Positions 34,329-42,965 of a DNA stretch of 64,000 nt are shown one piece after another (the first letter of the stretch is position 1; each line of letters opens with the position of its first letter). A program made the position numbers and the translations under genes. The notes beneath the pieces are model-generated. The model did not search any database. It was not told the origin of the DNA and was given only the letters and a program-made list of their open reading frames with translations. Source of the stretch: Candidatus Bathyarchaeota archaeon (GTDB lineage Archaea; Thermoproteota; Bathyarchaeia; Bathyarchaeales; Bathycorpusculaceae); contig JAOZHS010000003.1 in the NCBI GenBank assembly GCA_026014745.1, forward strand, positions 414,137 to 478,136, in the 5' to 3' direction.

Positions 34329-34448
34329 ATGGAACAATTTAACAAGTGCAAATGCGGTTGCCAAGCGGCCGATACAAAAGTAAAAGATGGACAAGTAGTG
34401 ATTTCATGCACAGACTGCGGTAGAATCCGTTTCAAATCATGGCGATAA
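34329..34448 (+). CDS. 39-residue zinc-ribbon protein
   Basis: ATG 34329 with GGAGA 8-9 nt upstream, TAA at 34446-34448. The product has CKCGC in the first half and CTDCGR in the second, making a compact ribbon with a short beta hairpin, and ends with basic residues FKSWR. It is too short for ordinary gene calling but has a good ribosome site and the family look of archaeal mini zinc ribbons. Role unknown. Confidence 0.75.
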   Translation: MEQFNKCKCGCQAADTKVKDGQVVISCTDCGRIRFKSWR

Positions 34449-34470
34449 AGGTTCCTTCCCTTCAGCGCGA

Positions 34471-35154
34471 CTATTTTATACAGTAGATACCTGCTTGCAT
34501 ATACGAGTACCATAGCAACTCAACCACAGAGAACCCCGCTGCCTTAAGCAGTGCAATGTGCTCGACAATTGTGAGGGGAAAATATTCAACTCCAAAACGT
34601 TGCAGGTGGGCTTCGGCGGCATGGATGTCTTTGCCTTGGCTAATTTGGAACTGTTTCCAGTTCTCTTTGCCAATAGCGATACTCTGCGGAGTTGAGGGTT
34701 TGATGTTGTCAAATGTGACGAATATACCGCCCTCGACAAGGAGGTTGTAGCAGACCTTAGTGGCTTTTTCTCTTTGCTTGGGAGGGAGGTAGTGGTGGGA
34801 TTGGATCGCGGTGACCACGTCGAATGTACCCTTTTTTAGGCGGAGGTTTTCGGTGGGGCAAGCAGCCAAAAACTCAACTCGCGGTTGGTTGGCGAGTTTG
34901 TTTTTTGCGGCTTCAAGCATCGACACTGAAGGGTCAACCAAAACAAAACGGGTATTAGGAAACTGTGGCAAAGCCTTTTCGATGAGCGTACCTGTGCCGC
35001 ATCCAGTGTCTAGCCAGTTTTCGGGTTCAAAATGTGTGGCTTTTAGGAGGTTTAGGGTTTCTTGGTGGAAGGCGTCGTAGTAAGGTATGGTTTTGCGTAC
35101 CTGTGTGTCGTAGACTTCTGAGGAATGCGGCGTAGAATTATCCGAGCCAGACAT
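34471..35154 (-). CDS. SAM-dependent methyltransferase (class I)
   Basis: 227 residues with a Rossmann methyltransferase fold: motif I LDTGCGTGTLIEKAL near 48, motif II acidic VLVDPSVSMLEAAKN near 72, motif post-II EFLAACPTENLRLKKGTFDVV and motif IV AIQSHHYL. The C-terminal half (NIKPSTPQSIAIGKENWKQ) has the lid expected in ubiquinone/tocopherol-type small-molecule methyltransferases. Substrate unknown. Stand-alone on the minus strand, with the 39-residue zinc-ribbon gene convergent. Confidence 0.88.
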   Translation of the reverse strand: MSGSDNSTPHSSEVYDTQVRKTIPYYDAFHQETLNLLKATHFEPENWLDTGCGTGTLIEKALPQFPNTRFVLVDPSVSMLEAAKNKLANQPRVEFLAACPTENLRLKKGTFDVVTAIQSHHYLPPKQREKATKVCYNLLVEGGIFVTFDNIKPSTPQSIAIGKENWKQFQISQGKDIHAAEAHLQRFGVEYFPLTIVEHIALLKAAGFSVVELLWYSYMQAGIYCIK

Positions 35155-35188
35155 GCGTTTGCCTCACTGTACTTGGGGGTTGGTTAGA

Positions 35189-35851
35189 TTAAAAAGCTGG
35201 GGCAGCTTTTGCTGAGAAACTCGCCTTATTTTGCAGCAGTTTAGTCGAGATAACTACAGCGGTCACTACAGTGGCTGCGAGACCTACGACGATTAGGGCG
35301 GGGAATTCTGGCACGGCGTTAACGGTTGTCACTTCAGTTTGAGGAGTGACTAAGTCCATTTCTGAGCCGCTGCGAACAGAGAACTCTACATCGCCAAAGC
35401 ACAGCCCAGTTTGTCCTGCGCTTGTTACGGTGAATGTTAGGGTCACTATGGTTCCGTCGCCGCTAAAGGCAGATGTGGAGGAGCCTGTGGAGGTTGCCGC
35501 CAAATGATATTCGCCGCTGGATTGGGTGCCTGTGTTGTCTACGATTTCTATGGGGTAAGTTGTGGATTCGTGGAGCACGCCGCCTGAGTGAGATTCTACG
35601 CCCAGCTGCGGAGTTGCTTTTGTGAGTTCAAGCACTGAGGGGTCCCAGTTAAGGGTCACGTCTACGCCGAAGAGGTTTTGGGCGTTGGCGACTTTTACGG
35701 TGACTGTTAGGGTGTCGCCGATTTGGGGTTCGGCACTTGATGCTTCCGCCTTGACCAAGGTTGACTGAGCCGTAGCCAAGCAAGCAAAAGACAAGGAAAC
35801 TAAGGTACAAACCAAAATCATCAGGACAACGTGTTTGGTCGGGTGCTTCAT
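35189..35851 (-). CDS. Cohesin-domain surface protein with PEF-type C-terminal anchor
   Basis: 220 residues: signal peptide 1-28, one cohesin domain at about 30-165 and a C-terminal helix after VPEFPAL. The cohesin signature is clear in GDTLTVTVKVANAQNLFGVDVTLNWDPSVLEL and in the strand GTIVTLTFTVTSAGQTGL. Cohesins bind dockerins in cellulosomes and in other surface complexes. The VPEFP motif before the hydrophobic helix resembles the PEF-CTERM archaeosortase signal. The start overlaps the stop of the membrane winged-helix gene (TAATG), so the two are co-translated. A dockerin-like protein is encoded 1.2 kb away in the opposite direction. Confidence 0.85.
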   Translation of the reverse strand: MKHPTKHVVLMILVCTLVSLSFACLATAQSTLVKAEASSAEPQIGDTLTVTVKVANAQNLFGVDVTLNWDPSVLELTKATPQLGVESHSGGVLHESTTYPIEIVDNTGTQSSGEYHLAATSTGSSTSAFSGDGTIVTLTFTVTSAGQTGLCFGDVEFSVRSGSEMDLVTPQTEVTTVNAVPEFPALIVVGLAATVVTAVVISTKLLQNKASFSAKAAPAF

Positions 35852-36762
35852 TACTGGTTCTCCCGTTCGTTGAGTGTCACTATTTTGTCTCGACCCTTCT
35901 TATATCTTGTTATGTAACCGCTCCGCTCCAAGCCGCTCAAGAGTTGACTTGTTTTGGCTTTTGAGAATCGGGTTGTCTCGGTAATTTCGCTTTGCCGCAT
36001 GCTCCCACTGCGTGTTTTGAGGAGGTTAAGGACTTTGTCTTCTTCGGACTCTATTGCCCTTGGCTGCTCCACCACTACAGATTTACTCGCAGTTCGGCGC
36101 CTAAAAAAGAACAGCCCACCCAAAGACAAGGAAATGGCAGCTGCTAAACCGCCCACAAGAAGAACCAAAACCGTCAAATCCCAACTGTTCCCATCAGCAT
36201 CAGCAGGGCTAAAGACGACTTGGACAGGGTTGTTAGCTAAATCTTGAGTACGCGACCATCGAAGCAGATGCGCGTCGTCTTGGCGTAAATACGGCGCTTG
36301 AGAAACCGACTCCACTTCAAACCCCATCGGATACGTCAATTCTAGTGCCGCATCCCCATAGAGACGCCCAAAAAAGTTATCCACCGCAAAAACGTCCCCA
36401 AAAGTCAAGGTGCCGCCGTCTGCCTTACAGCAGTTTTGCCATTTAAAGGAGTACTCGGTGGTTTTGGATTCGGCGGATATGGTGGTGTTGATTTGGATGG
36501 ACCACTCGGGAATGGACATTTGGCGGCTTGTGGCGGTTGCTGCTGCGTCTATGAGGGGGTAGATTTTGTTTTGAAATCCGCTCCAGGTGTCGGTGGCGGT
36601 GTTGGCTGCTGTGAATTGGGTTATGGTCCAAAGGGCGGAGCCGTCGGGTTGGATTTGGATGTTGTATTCGTAGTATTCTTGGCAGGAGGCGGGGTTGAGG
36701 GGGAAGAGCATGAGCAGTAAGAAACAGACGGCTAGGCTAACTGCTAGGCGGTGCTCTTTCAT
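35851..36762 (-). CDS. Membrane-tethered winged-helix regulator
   Basis: 303 residues. Signal anchor at 8-27, then an extracellular domain of about 160 residues (YNIQIQPDGSALWTITQFTA, then SWNIQINTTISAES-like strands), a transmembrane helix near 215-235 (VLVLLVGGLAAAISLSLGGLFFF) and a cytoplasmic winged helix at 255-300 (RQSEITETTRFSKAKTSQLL, wing YKKGRDKIVTL). It could read an outside signal and act on DNA directly, as do archaeal DUF7343-type one-component regulators. ATG 36762; its stop overlaps the start of the cohesin gene by one base. Confidence 0.82.
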   Translation of the reverse strand: MKEHRLAVSLAVCFLLLMLFPLNPASCQEYYEYNIQIQPDGSALWTITQFTAANTATDTWSGFQNKIYPLIDAAATATSRQMSIPEWSIQINTTISAESKTTEYSFKWQNCCKADGGTLTFGDVFAVDNFFGRLYGDAALELTYPMGFEVESVSQAPYLRQDDAHLLRWSRTQDLANNPVQVVFSPADADGNSWDLTVLVLLVGGLAAAISLSLGGLFFFRRRTASKSVVVEQPRAIESEEDKVLNLLKTRSGSMRQSEITETTRFSKAKTSQLLSGLERSGYITRYKKGRDKIVTLNERENQ

Positions 36763-37061
36763 GAAAGGTCTAGTAGGGAGAGGGAGCGAGAGTATTTAAA
36801 ATTATAACAATTTGGCTTCTCTGCGGTTGCCCCGCATCAGGTACACCCACAAAACGTCTCTGCGCATAGCTATGCAGCGGTTTATGGCAAAGTTGGGCGT
36901 ATTTTGCTGTGAAAAACCGTCACTTAACCGCCTAAATCAAAATATACCCGAATGAACAGTTATGAACTAAAATAAACGATTAACATACCCCTTAAACTAA
37001 AAGGGGCTTAGAAACGCTTTTATTTTCCGCCTGCAAGTGCTAACTTGAAAGAGGACACAAC

Positions 37062-37847
37062 ATGAAAAATAAAATCCTCATCGGCACAATCCTAACCGTC
37101 CTACTCGCATGCAGCATCGCAGCTTCCATTGACTTAGTATCAGCAGGCACCATCCGTAACAATATCCGTGAACGCGTATCTAACTCAAGCTGGATACGCA
37201 TAAACGGCGACATAACCCAATGGGGCGACGTCGAAGTAAGAGGACAACTCCAATCCATAGCACGCCAAGCCAAACTCAAAAACAACGACGACAAACAACT
37301 AACCAGCGCCACCGCGATTTGGACCACCAACATCACTCGCGCCATCTCTGCCGCCCGCAGCAAAGAAAACTTTACCTACTACTATTACACTGCGCGGCTA
37401 CCAAACGCATCCATAGAAACCGCGAACGTGGATTCCGCCTCAAACTACTTCCTTAGCGGAACATGGAAACTATCCAACATAACCTCCACTATAACCGTCT
37501 ACACCGACGAGTACGGCAACATAACCCGCGTGCATCGTGACCAAGACATTGTCCCATTCCAAGCATATGGTGAATTAACCGTGACAGGCAACACCTTCAC
37601 GCTAACCATAACGGGATTAGATACGCTCACAGGGTCAATTCGGCATTCCATGGCGCGTTCATGGTTTAATCCCTTCAAGATGACTGATGACGCCACAAGC
37701 GACGCCGTCACAGGCCACGACGTAAAGGCAATAGCCCAATGCTACGGCGCCATGCCAGGCTGGGGCAACTACAACACCAACATGGACTTCAACAACAACT
37801 ACCGCGTCGACATCGCCGACATATCCACCGTCGCATCCAACACCTAA
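37062..37847 (+). CDS. Secreted protein with dockerin-like C-terminus
   Basis: 261 residues from ATG 37062 with GAGGA upstream. Signal peptide 1-28. The body is hydrophilic and beta-rich with several N-glycosylation sites. The last 55 residues read as a dockerin pair: a degenerate first half GHDVKAIAQCYGA and a clear second half MDFNNNYRVDIADISTVASN, which fits the D-x-N-x-D-x-x-V-D-I-x-D calcium loop plus helix. The first loop has lost most calcium ligands (TSDAVTGHDV). It is divergent from the cohesin/winged-helix pair, 299 nt away. The rest of the protein is unrecognised. Confidence 0.72.
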   Translation: MKNKILIGTILTVLLACSIAASIDLVSAGTIRNNIRERVSNSSWIRINGDITQWGDVEVRGQLQSIARQAKLKNNDDKQLTSATAIWTTNITRAISAARSKENFTYYYYTARLPNASIETANVDSASNYFLSGTWKLSNITSTITVYTDEYGNITRVHRDQDIVPFQAYGELTVTGNTFTLTITGLDTLTGSIRHSMARSWFNPFKMTDDATSDAVTGHDVKAIAQCYGAMPGWGNYNTNMDFNNNYRVDIADISTVASNT

Positions 37848-37925
37848 CAATCCCACCTCAACTTTTTCTTTATTTTAGATGGTTAAGTTAATACCCTCAA
37901 AAAGCACTCTACATGTTGACTACAG

Positions 37926-38108
37926 ATGAGTGAGCCCAACAGCCCCATTTCAGACCAAACAGAACCTAAAGAAGTCAGGCTGCCCTGCGGCTGCGTCTAC
38001 AAAGACCAAGGCTGGATGCTCACCCGCGTCGCCGAATGCGAATATCACCATCGCAAACGCACCTCCAAGCGGCCCTATCGCCCCAAGGCTGAATGCGTCC
38101 GACCCTAA
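37926..38108 (+). CDS. 60-residue Cys/His small protein
   Basis: ATG 37926 to TAA 38108. The product has CGC and, 17 residues on, CEYHH, with a basic tail KRTSKRPYRPK. The Cys/His set CxC...CxxHH could bind a metal. The frame codes with normal archaeal bias and it lies in a gap between two genes on the same strand. No family recognised. Confidence 0.55.
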   Translation: MSEPNSPISDQTEPKEVRLPCGCVYKDQGWMLTRVAECEYHHRKRTSKRPYRPKAECVRP

Positions 38109-38162
38109 ACAGCCTAAGAAAACAGAATTTGCCCTATCCTGTTTTTCCACAAGCCATTTAAC

Positions 38163-39350
38163 TTGCCAAACGAACTTCTAAACGCCACGGAAGATCCTAA
38201 ATTGACCCAAACCAAGCCAAAGACGCAAAGCCAAACGAAGCGGTACCTAAAAATTGCCCTTCAAATAGTCTTTATGGTCGCCATTTTTGTAGCGTTATTC
38301 TACTACATCGGAACCACCGTTGACCCCACCTTTAAACCGGATGAACCAACAATCATCCGAGGCTTAGACTACCTCTACACAACTTTGCTCACCGTTAACG
38401 TTGGCTATGTAGTTTTGGCGTTTGTGATGTATTTTGGCATCAACGTCTTCTTCACCATACGATTAAGACGGGTCCTTGCTAAAGACAAAGTCAAAACCAC
38501 CTTTGGCAAAACACTCATGGCACAATATGCAGGCATGCTCACAAGCGACGTCACTCCAGGACGTTCAGGATACATCCTCACCCCAGTGTATCTGCGTGAC
38601 CAAAACGTCCCCGCCTCAAAAGGACTCTCAAGCATTCTAGGCATCCAAACCATAGAGTTCTTGGTGAAAGTTGCCGGCGGCGTATTCGCAGTAATCTATC
38701 TGGTGCAAACAGTGCCCATGGAAACGTGGAATACCGTTTTCCAAGCAGAGCTACTCGGAGTCAACATCGGTTTACTGCTTTCCATCGTGGGCATAACCTT
38801 GATGCTGGTAGGCGCCTTGGTTTTGGCAGCCTTCACCTGGTCTAAACGCGCGATTGGACTCTTTGACCGCGTCGCAAACTGGAGATTCCTCAAACGCTTC
38901 ACAGGCGGCATCATGGGCAAACTTGAAGAATACAAAGAAAGCGCGCACAGCACCCAAAAAGCAATCCCAGAAATCTTGGCCTTAACCATGATTTGCTGGA
39001 TTCTCAAAGGCTTCGAATGGTACTTCTTAGGCCTCGCCTTAGGCTTTGATATTCCATGGATAGCCTACTTCCTCATTCACCCCTTGGTGACTGCATTAGC
39101 CTTCGTTCCAATAACCCCCGCAGGCATCGGCGTACAAGAATTCGGCATCATCGGCATCCTCGGCCTACTCGGCGTCGCAGCAGGTCCAGCTGCAGTTTTC
39201 GGTTTACTCGCAAGAGGCATACTCATCCTCCAAGACCTTGTCGGCGTCCCCCAAATCGTGAAATCCTTTGGGCTGGTGTTTTCACGCAAAAGCCCCCCAG
39301 CCGAACCGGAGGCCCCCATCCCGCCTACGCCGACCGAGACGCCACTGTAG
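38163..39350 (+). CDS. UPF0104 / LPG-synthase-like membrane protein, second
   Basis: 395 residues from TTG 38163 with about 8 helices after a 25-residue polar start. The family motifs are LMAQYAGMLTSDVTPGRSGYILTP (V/T-P-G-R-x-G-x) and FVPITPAGIGVQEFGIIG (P-G-G-x-G-x-x-E). It is the same family as the protein at 29151 but diverged. In archaea such proteins include AglD-like factors acting on dolichyl-linked sugars and lipid flippases. The C-terminus is a Pro-rich tail (PPAEPEAPIPPTP). Target unknown. Confidence 0.85.
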   Translation: MPNELLNATEDPKLTQTKPKTQSQTKRYLKIALQIVFMVAIFVALFYYIGTTVDPTFKPDEPTIIRGLDYLYTTLLTVNVGYVVLAFVMYFGINVFFTIRLRRVLAKDKVKTTFGKTLMAQYAGMLTSDVTPGRSGYILTPVYLRDQNVPASKGLSSILGIQTIEFLVKVAGGVFAVIYLVQTVPMETWNTVFQAELLGVNIGLLLSIVGITLMLVGALVLAAFTWSKRAIGLFDRVANWRFLKRFTGGIMGKLEEYKESAHSTQKAIPEILALTMICWILKGFEWYFLGLALGFDIPWIAYFLIHPLVTALAFVPITPAGIGVQEFGIIGILGLLGVAAGPAAVFGLLARGILILQDLVGVPQIVKSFGLVFSRKSPPAEPEAPIPPTPTETPL

Positions 39351-39399
39351 CGCCCAAATATCTTAAATTCAATGCCCCTAAAATCTAGTGGGGCACACC

Positions 39400-39942
39400 A
39401 TGACTTTTAGCGTCACCATCCAAAAAGCCACCCCAACCGACCTACCAAAAATCCAAACCATAATCAACACCTCCTTTCCCAGATTCTACCGCCACTTCTC
39501 CTACCGCAGCGTCTCAAACTTCAACACCCCCACCCTCACCGCAACCACCCCCGATGGCATCGCTGGGTTCGCCAAACTAATCGAATTCAACGTGGGCGAC
39601 AAGAAATGTGGCTGCATCCTCTGGATTGCCGTTGCCCCCGAGTTTCGGCGTCGGGGAGTCGGAGTTTTGCTTGCACGGGCAGCCATAGAGGAGTTTAAGG
39701 CGCGGGGTGCAGAGTTGGTTTTTGCCTCAACACAACATGACAACTTGGGGGCGTTGGGGTCGCTGGGTAGGGCGGGGTTTGTGCGGGTTGGTTTTGGGGC
39801 GATGCGGCGGTTGTTTGGCTGGAGAGTGTTTGGGTTTTATGGGTCAATTTGGTTTGTACCCACCGAAATTGTGCTAATGCACAATGTGAAGAACAATAAT
39901 GTTATCGAAAGCGCCTTGAATCTGATTCCTCAAAAAGCTTAA
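39400..39942 (+). CDS. GNAT N-acetyltransferase
   Basis: 180 residues from ATG 39400; the GTG at 39388 lies in the GTGGGG stretch that serves as ribosome site, so the shorter start is used. GNAT motif A is WIAVAPEFRRRGVGVLLARAAI and motif B is near TQHDNLGALGSLGRAGFVRVG. The substrate is not predictable. The last 45 residues lose similarity to the core fold. Stand-alone between membrane protein genes. Confidence 0.87.
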   Translation: MTFSVTIQKATPTDLPKIQTIINTSFPRFYRHFSYRSVSNFNTPTLTATTPDGIAGFAKLIEFNVGDKKCGCILWIAVAPEFRRRGVGVLLARAAIEEFKARGAELVFASTQHDNLGALGSLGRAGFVRVGFGAMRRLFGWRVFGFYGSIWFVPTEIVLMHNVKNNNVIESALNLIPQKA

Positions 39943-39978
39943 AAGAAACCTGCAAACGAATCAAGCTATGGTGCTAAG

Positions 39979-40254
39979 ATGAAAAACTCTACAATCCTTG
40001 TTCTCGTCAACCTGATGATGGCTTTCTTTTTGTTTGTCTCAAGCCAATATGTGTTGGTTGCCTTAAATGGAAAGATTGTGCAAGGTTTTGGATTATTTGT
40101 GGATTTTAGTTTTCCTTATCAGGGTCCGCTTGAGTGGACGCCTACAGGAGTTGGTGCACCCTTACCGAATTACCCGTTGTATGTCTTTTTGCTGATGGTA
40201 GTGGTAAATTTGGCTTACTTTTTGATAGTGCGTTTCAAAAGCAAGCCGTCTTGA
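39979..40254 (+). CDS. Small two-helix membrane protein
   Basis: 91 residues with a helix at 5-27 (ILVLVNLMMAFFLFVSSQYVLV), an outer loop of about 35 residues rich in Pro and Gly, and a second helix near 65-84 (YVFLLMVVVNLAYFLIV) followed by basic residues. Both ends would be cytoplasmic. No family recognised. It lies 36 nt after the acetyltransferase gene and may share its transcript. Confidence 0.62.
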   Translation: MKNSTILVLVNLMMAFFLFVSSQYVLVALNGKIVQGFGLFVDFSFPYQGPLEWTPTGVGAPLPNYPLYVFLLMVVVNLAYFLIVRFKSKPS

Positions 40255-40316
40255 GAGGGGTTAACCAAAAAAGGTAAACACCGAAAGCAAAAAAGATGCC
40301 TAATTTTGGGGGATTT

Positions 40317-40470
40317 TGGTCGGGAGAGCAGGATTTGAACCTGCGACAGCTCGGTATCTGTGGCCTAGACAGGCTAGAATGAAGCCCACCATGGGTAGAC
40401 CTCTACAGCTTCTCCATCCCCCAAGCAAGTTGAGGGACTCGAGAGCTCTGCCAGGCTGAGCTACCTCCCG
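40317..40470 (-). tRNA. tRNA-Tyr(GTA) with two introns
   Basis: On the minus strand: exon 1 40470-40440, intron 1 40439-40410 (30 nt), exon 2 40409-40403, intron 2 40402-40356 (47 nt), exon 3 40355-40321, then A73 and an encoded CCA (40319-40317). Spliced, it gives a perfect cloverleaf: acceptor CGGGAGG/TCTCCCG, D arm GCTC-AGCCTGGCA-GAGC, anticodon stem CTCGG/CCGAG with loop CTGTAGA, variable CTGTC and T arm GCAGG-TTCAAAT-CCTGC. C1-G72 and anticodon GTA identify archaeal tRNA-Tyr. Intron 2 is at the standard 37/38 site; intron 1 splits the anticodon stem at 30/31. Splice sites are set by the fit; those of intron 2 may shift one base. Confidence 0.93.
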
Positions 40471-40596
40471 AAGTGAAATCATAAAGACAATAGATGGGAA
40501 TTTATGTGTTTTGGAAAAACCAACCTGAACCGAAGCATACTAAACGTTTTAATCCCTTCATAAGAACCAAATAATCCAGTGTTATGAGGCGTCAGT

Positions 40597-41562
40597 ATGG
40601 CGAAAACTATCGGTATAGTAACTTCAGGCGGAGATGCACCGGGCATGAACGCTGCAATCCGCGCAGTCACTCGAATCGGTCACTCTAAAGGCTTCCAAAT
40701 CGTAGGTTTCGAACGCGGATGGGACGGCGTCTTAACCAACACCTTCAAAAAACTCGCCCCCCGCAGCGTCGGCGGCATAATCCAGCTCGGCGGCACCATG
40801 CTCCACACCCTTCGCTGCCCCGCATTTGAAGAACCAAAAAACATCAAAATCGCCGCTGAAAACCTCAAAGCCAACTGTATAGACGCACTCGTCGTCATAG
40901 GCGGCGATGGCTCCTTCCGCGGCGGAATGCAACTTAGCAAAGAAAGCGGCGTCTTAACCGTCGGCATCCCAGCCACCATCGACAACGACGTGTACGGCAC
41001 CGAAGAAACCATAGGATTCGACACCGCAGTGAACACCGCCATAGATGCCATCGACAAAATCCGCGACACCGCCATGTCCCACGAACGCATATTCATAGTC
41101 GAAGTTATGGGACGCAAACGCGGCTTCCTCGCCTTAGAAGTTGGCATATGCGTGGGCGCTGAAGTTATCTTAATCCCGGAAAAACCGCTCAGCACAAACG
41201 ACGTAATACGAATTATGGATGAAAACGCTCGACGCGGCAAACGCGCAGGCATCATCGTCGCAGCTGAGGGCTTTGGAGACAGCGCCAAACTCGCCGCAGA
41301 AATGCAAGAACAAACCGCATCCGAAGTCCGCCTCTCCATACTTGGCTACGCCCAACGCGGAGGCAGCCCAACCGCCCGAAGCAGACTGCTTGCGAGTCTG
41401 TTTGCGGAAAAAGCTGTCGAGGCAATTTGTGAAGACCAAGGCAACAAAGCAGTAGGGTTACAGAACGGCGCTATAGGCACCTTACCGTTGGAGGATGCGG
41501 CAACTAAGCGTAAGACGCTGGATCTGCGGTTGCTTAAAGTTGCTGAAATGCTGGCGATTTAG
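40597..41562 (+). CDS. pfkA: 6-phosphofructokinase, PFK-A family
   Basis: 321 residues, the length of bacterial ATP-dependent PFK. It phosphorylates fructose 6-phosphate to the 1,6-bisphosphate in glycolysis. Seen are the phosphate-donor loop TSGGDAPGMNAAIRA, GGDGS (102-106), catalytic PATIDND (125-131), EVMGRKRGFLAL and GYAQRGGSP. The residues at the two positions that separate donors (Gly in GGDGS, Ala before TIDND) are those of ATP users, not the Asp/Lys pair of PPi users. Most archaea use ADP-dependent or other kinases, so a PFK-A here is notable. It is convergent with a glycosyltransferase gene. Confidence 0.95.
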   Translation: MAKTIGIVTSGGDAPGMNAAIRAVTRIGHSKGFQIVGFERGWDGVLTNTFKKLAPRSVGGIIQLGGTMLHTLRCPAFEEPKNIKIAAENLKANCIDALVVIGGDGSFRGGMQLSKESGVLTVGIPATIDNDVYGTEETIGFDTAVNTAIDAIDKIRDTAMSHERIFIVEVMGRKRGFLALEVGICVGAEVILIPEKPLSTNDVIRIMDENARRGKRAGIIVAAEGFGDSAKLAAEMQEQTASEVRLSILGYAQRGGSPTARSRLLASLFAEKAVEAICEDQGNKAVGLQNGAIGTLPLEDAATKRKTLDLRLLKVAEMLAI

Positions 41563-41572
41563 TCAGCACTTA

Positions 41573-42820
41573 CTATTTTTTTATTAGCGACTCGTAGATC
41601 TTGCTAGTTTGCTCAGCAACCTTACGCCACGTGAAGTAATCAAGCACTCGCTGTCTGCCGTTTTCGCCCCAGACCTTGGCTCTTTGCGGGTCCTGCAACG
41701 TGGCGTTTATACCCCATGCAATGTCGACAGGGTCTTCGCCGTTTATGTGGACACCGTTTTGTTGAGGACCATTGTTGACGATTTGTTCTTTGAAGCCCAC
41801 AACTCCTCTTGCGCCGACCACAACGGGTTTTGCTATAGCCATAGCTTCTAAACTTACAATTCCAAAGGGTTCATACGTTGAGGGAAACACGCAGACATCC
41901 GCAGCAGCGTAATGCAATATGCGTTCCTGTTCAGTTACGAAGTCGAAGCGGTAGACGATGTTGTCTTTGATGTTTAGGCGTTCGGCTGTTTGGACGATGT
42001 CGGCTTGTTCTTCGCCTTTGCCTAAGATGACTAGTTTGGTGTTGGGGTGTTCTTTGAGGATGAGCGGCATCGCCTGCAACAGGTTACGCACACCCTTCAC
42101 CCACGCGAGTCTGCCTACAAAAAGAACCATGTTCCAGCCGTCGGGTATGCCGTATTTTTTGCGGATTTGGGCAGCTTCTTGAGGCTGAATTTTGGAGGGG
42201 TCATATGCTTGGGGGTCAACACCGTTCCAGACCACGCTGATTTTGCTGGATTGCCAACCATGCTTGATGAGGTCCTCTTGCATCGCGTAGCTGACCGTTA
42301 CGATTTTGTCGCTGTTCTGCGCCATCGCCCGCTCCAGATGCGAAACCACCTCCGAGCCGCCGCCTCCGCTTCTGCCCCATTCTGTGCTGTGCACGTGGAA
42401 GACGACGGGGATGTCTGTTTCGTTTTTGATGATTAACCCCGCGATGCTGCTTAACCAGTCATGGCAGCAGACGACATCGAAATTGTATTTTTCTTTTTTT
42501 ATGAGTCCGTTGATGAATTTGGTTGCGCTGAGTACGTTATAGATGAAGATGTCGTTGAAGAATTTGAGGTTGGTTCCCCATTTTTTGAGGTCTTCGGTTA
42601 CGAAAAACGGCCAGATGTTGGTAGCGTCGGCTATTTGGGGTCGGTGGACTTCGACGCCTTTCATGATTTCGCGGGTCTTCAGGTTGCCGCTGTTGTTGAG
42701 GGTAAAGACGGAGACGTCGTGTCCGATGTCGACGTATTCGTGGGTTATGTATTCGGCGTAGGTTCCTAAGCCGCCGACGAGTTGAGGGGGATATTCGTAG
42801 ACGAAAAAGCCGATTCTCAA
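41573..42820 (-). CDS. GT4/GT5-type glycosyltransferase, glycogen-synthase-like
   Basis: 415 residues from TTG 42820 with GGTGA 6 nt upstream. It has the GT-B fold: N-terminal EYPPQLVGGLGTYAEYI (glycine-rich donor/acceptor loop), HDWLSSIAGLI, VFHVHSTEWGR, VWNGVDPQAYDPSKI, FVGRLAWVKGVRNLL, and C-terminal YEPFGIVSLEAMA with the E-x7-E pair. The opening and the HSTE motif resemble archaeal glycogen/starch synthase-like members. It transfers glucose or another sugar from a nucleotide donor, either to a polysaccharide or a lipid. It ends 10 nt from the phosphofructokinase gene in convergent orientation. Confidence 0.9.
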   Translation of the reverse strand: MRIGFFVYEYPPQLVGGLGTYAEYITHEYVDIGHDVSVFTLNNSGNLKTREIMKGVEVHRPQIADATNIWPFFVTEDLKKWGTNLKFFNDIFIYNVLSATKFINGLIKKEKYNFDVVCCHDWLSSIAGLIIKNETDIPVVFHVHSTEWGRSGGGGSEVVSHLERAMAQNSDKIVTVSYAMQEDLIKHGWQSSKISVVWNGVDPQAYDPSKIQPQEAAQIRKKYGIPDGWNMVLFVGRLAWVKGVRNLLQAMPLILKEHPNTKLVILGKGEEQADIVQTAERLNIKDNIVYRFDFVTEQERILHYAAADVCVFPSTYEPFGIVSLEAMAIAKPVVVGARGVVGFKEQIVNNGPQQNGVHINGEDPVDIAWGINATLQDPQRAKVWGENGRQRVLDYFTWRKVAEQTSKIYESLIKK

Positions 42821-42965
42821 AAAAGGTCACCTGTAACTTGCTTTAATTAATGGGGCTACGGTATTTATAGTAAGCGCATAAACCAAAAAAAGGTTCAATC
42901 AACTGAGCGGGGCATCGGTTTTTAAGCACGCAACCTAATCGTAAGTAAGCCAAGGAGAAGTTGTT

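Noticed and set aside
40300-40482. 60-codon minus-strand frame
   Set aside because: It lies entirely over the tRNA-Tyr gene and its introns.
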